Below are positions 32,223-33,253 of a stretch of DNA of 33,253 bases, one piece after another. The notes under the pieces were generated by a model. That model made no database searches. It saw nothing but the letters and a program-made list of their open reading frames with translations, and had not been told where the DNA came from. The stretch's first letter is position 1. Each line of letters starts with the position of its first letter. Origin of the DNA: Chromera velia (taxonomy: Eukaryota > Sar > Chromeraceae); assembly GCA_018398765.1 (NCBI GenBank), contig JAHBMJ010001266.1, positions 1 through 33,253 of the forward strand. Reading direction: 5' to 3'. The translations under genes were made by a program, and so were the position numbers.

Positions 32223-32441
32223 CTAGTTATGGGTGGCGGTCTTAATGAAGTCAAACTCCTTGAAAGTCCGAGCAATACCAAGCAACGTCTCCACCACCAG
32301 CTTTGCATGGCGATTTCCAACGATCTTCGGGCTCTCCATCCAAGGATAAAAGCAAAGTCCAGGATCCGACTCGAAGGGGATATCCGAAAGAGGATTCCAG
32401 GCAGCTTGGGACGTAAGGGGGCACTGAATTTCCCTACTCAT
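32223..32441 (-). CDS. Unrecognised 72-residue open reading frame
   Basis: A true ATG at 32441 begins a frame ending at TAA 32225-32223. It contains AAWNPLSDIPFESDPGLCF and RHAKLVVETLLGIARTF. Composition and hydrophobic pattern look protein-like. An acceptor-like GGTTAG lies about 10 bases upstream of the ATG, so it could be a terminal exon. No family was recognised. Confidence 0.35.
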   Translation of the reverse strand: MSREIQCPLTSQAAWNPLSDIPFESDPGLCFYPWMESPKIVGNRHAKLVVETLLGIARTFKEFDFIKTATHN

Positions 32442-32568
32442 AGTCTCTGCCTAACCGTGCCCATATCGTTGCAATCAGTTTCTACTGTTGTGCAAAAGGA
32501 TAGATCTGCTTCCCATCACAGAAGGTACACGAGAGTCGACACTCATCGAGCTGGGCGTTCAGCACAAT

Positions 32569-32740
32569 GCTTTGTCCCTCCTATCTAGCCGCCTTGTGGC
32601 GTCCAGACAGAAGGTAAAGCAAGGACAAGAACCCTGGGGAAGATCTGGAGAAGGAACGTGAGCAACACTAACTCAGATAACAGTTTATAGAAGGTTTAGC
32701 TCTAGAGCGATCTGAGATTCCAATCAGCTAGATTCATTCT
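32569..32740. repeat. 172-bp dispersed repeat, copy 2
   Basis: Second copy of the repeat at 28189-28360, in the same orientation. Three bases beyond it the inverted-repeat element at 32744 begins, so that element appears to have inserted at or next to the end of this repeat. Confidence 0.88.
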
Positions 32741-32743
32741 ATC

Positions 32744-33253
32744 CATGCTGTCTAAACCTGCCTGGGGCATCTGGAGTACCCCAGGCACGCCGCAAGCGGC
32801 CCGCCAGGGCCGCCTGGGGCGACCCCAGGTGGTTTTGCCTAAGTTTATATAGAGCTGCCTGGGGCTTTGTTATTGAGAGTTGCTTGGGGCGAAGGCACCG
32901 ACCTATTCGTCACGAACCACAATACACGTGCCAGACTAGGTTCACGCCAGGCTTTCTAGACACCGTGGCATTTACGGTCAAACACTATAGTGCCACGGAG
33001 CAGCACTAAGCGCCGCAGAGTGCCCGAAGGGCGCACCGCAGCGCGCCGTGGCTGTAAAACCTTGAAGAAAGGGGGGAACCGCAGCGTGATTGTTCCGGTT
33101 TTTACCTTTTCTGAGGTAAGTTGAACCAAATTAATCAGCAATTGATCAAATTTATCATTGAAACACCTTAAAAAAAATTTGTGGCGCCTGCAGCACACAG
33201 AAAAAACCGTTCTGACGGTATATGGGGTTATGTCCCAAATGGGAGGGGGCGCC
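32744..33253. mobile_element. Second copy of the 1.4-kb inverted-repeat element, cut by window edge
   Basis: It starts CATGCTGTCTAAACCTGCC and continues as the reverse complement of 17641 down to about 17150, including the GC-rich palindromic terminus, the AACCTTGAAGAAAGG word and the A/T run near 33170. Divergence from the first copy is substantial. Only one end is in the window, so length and target duplication cannot be checked. The 8 bases to the left are ATTCTATC. Confidence 0.75.

Overview
The window is eukaryotic nuclear DNA from a protist- or alga-like genome. It has GT-AG spliceosomal introns, decayed Ty1/copia and hAT-like transposons, large simple repeats and low gene density. No bacterial operon, tRNA or rRNA was seen. 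A chromerid/alveolate-type genome would fit, but that is only an inference.

Layout. 1-8540 is a decayed Ty1/copia-type retrotransposon on the + strand (gag with zinc knuckles, aspartic protease, integrase, reverse transcriptase, RNase H). It carries frameshifts, in-frame stops and a roughly 1.5-kb insert between protease and integrase, which itself contains a small hAT-like element flanked by an 8-bp direct repeat. 10491-15582 on the - strand is the one convincing host gene. It is a nine-exon gene for a DUF4246-family protein whose exons were recovered by splice sites, phase and family motifs; three of its introns hold large microsatellites. 16253-17641 is an unnamed 1.4-kb inverted-repeat element, and part of a second copy runs off the right edge (32744-33253). 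18414-20276 is a 1.9-kb pyrimidine-rich satellite block.

22535-27494 (- strand) is a broken coiled-coil-type coding sequence. It is split by a 3146-bp composite hAT-like element (22807-25952) that has 9-bp terminal inverted repeats and a perfect 8-bp target duplication. The composite holds two related element copies, a BED-like zinc-finger relic in each, and an antisense integrase fragment of the same copia family seen at the left end. From about 27.5 kb to the right edge the sequence is mostly non-coding, with dispersed repeats and two short unplaced coding candidates.

Two themes link the regions. Repeat copies differ almost only by transitions (15 of 15 differences in one 172-bp pair), and nearly all stops inside the transposon and pseudogene frames are ones a C-to-T change makes from CAA, CAG or CGA. 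This points to strong C-to-T decay of repeats, by deamination of methylated cytosine or a RIP-like process.
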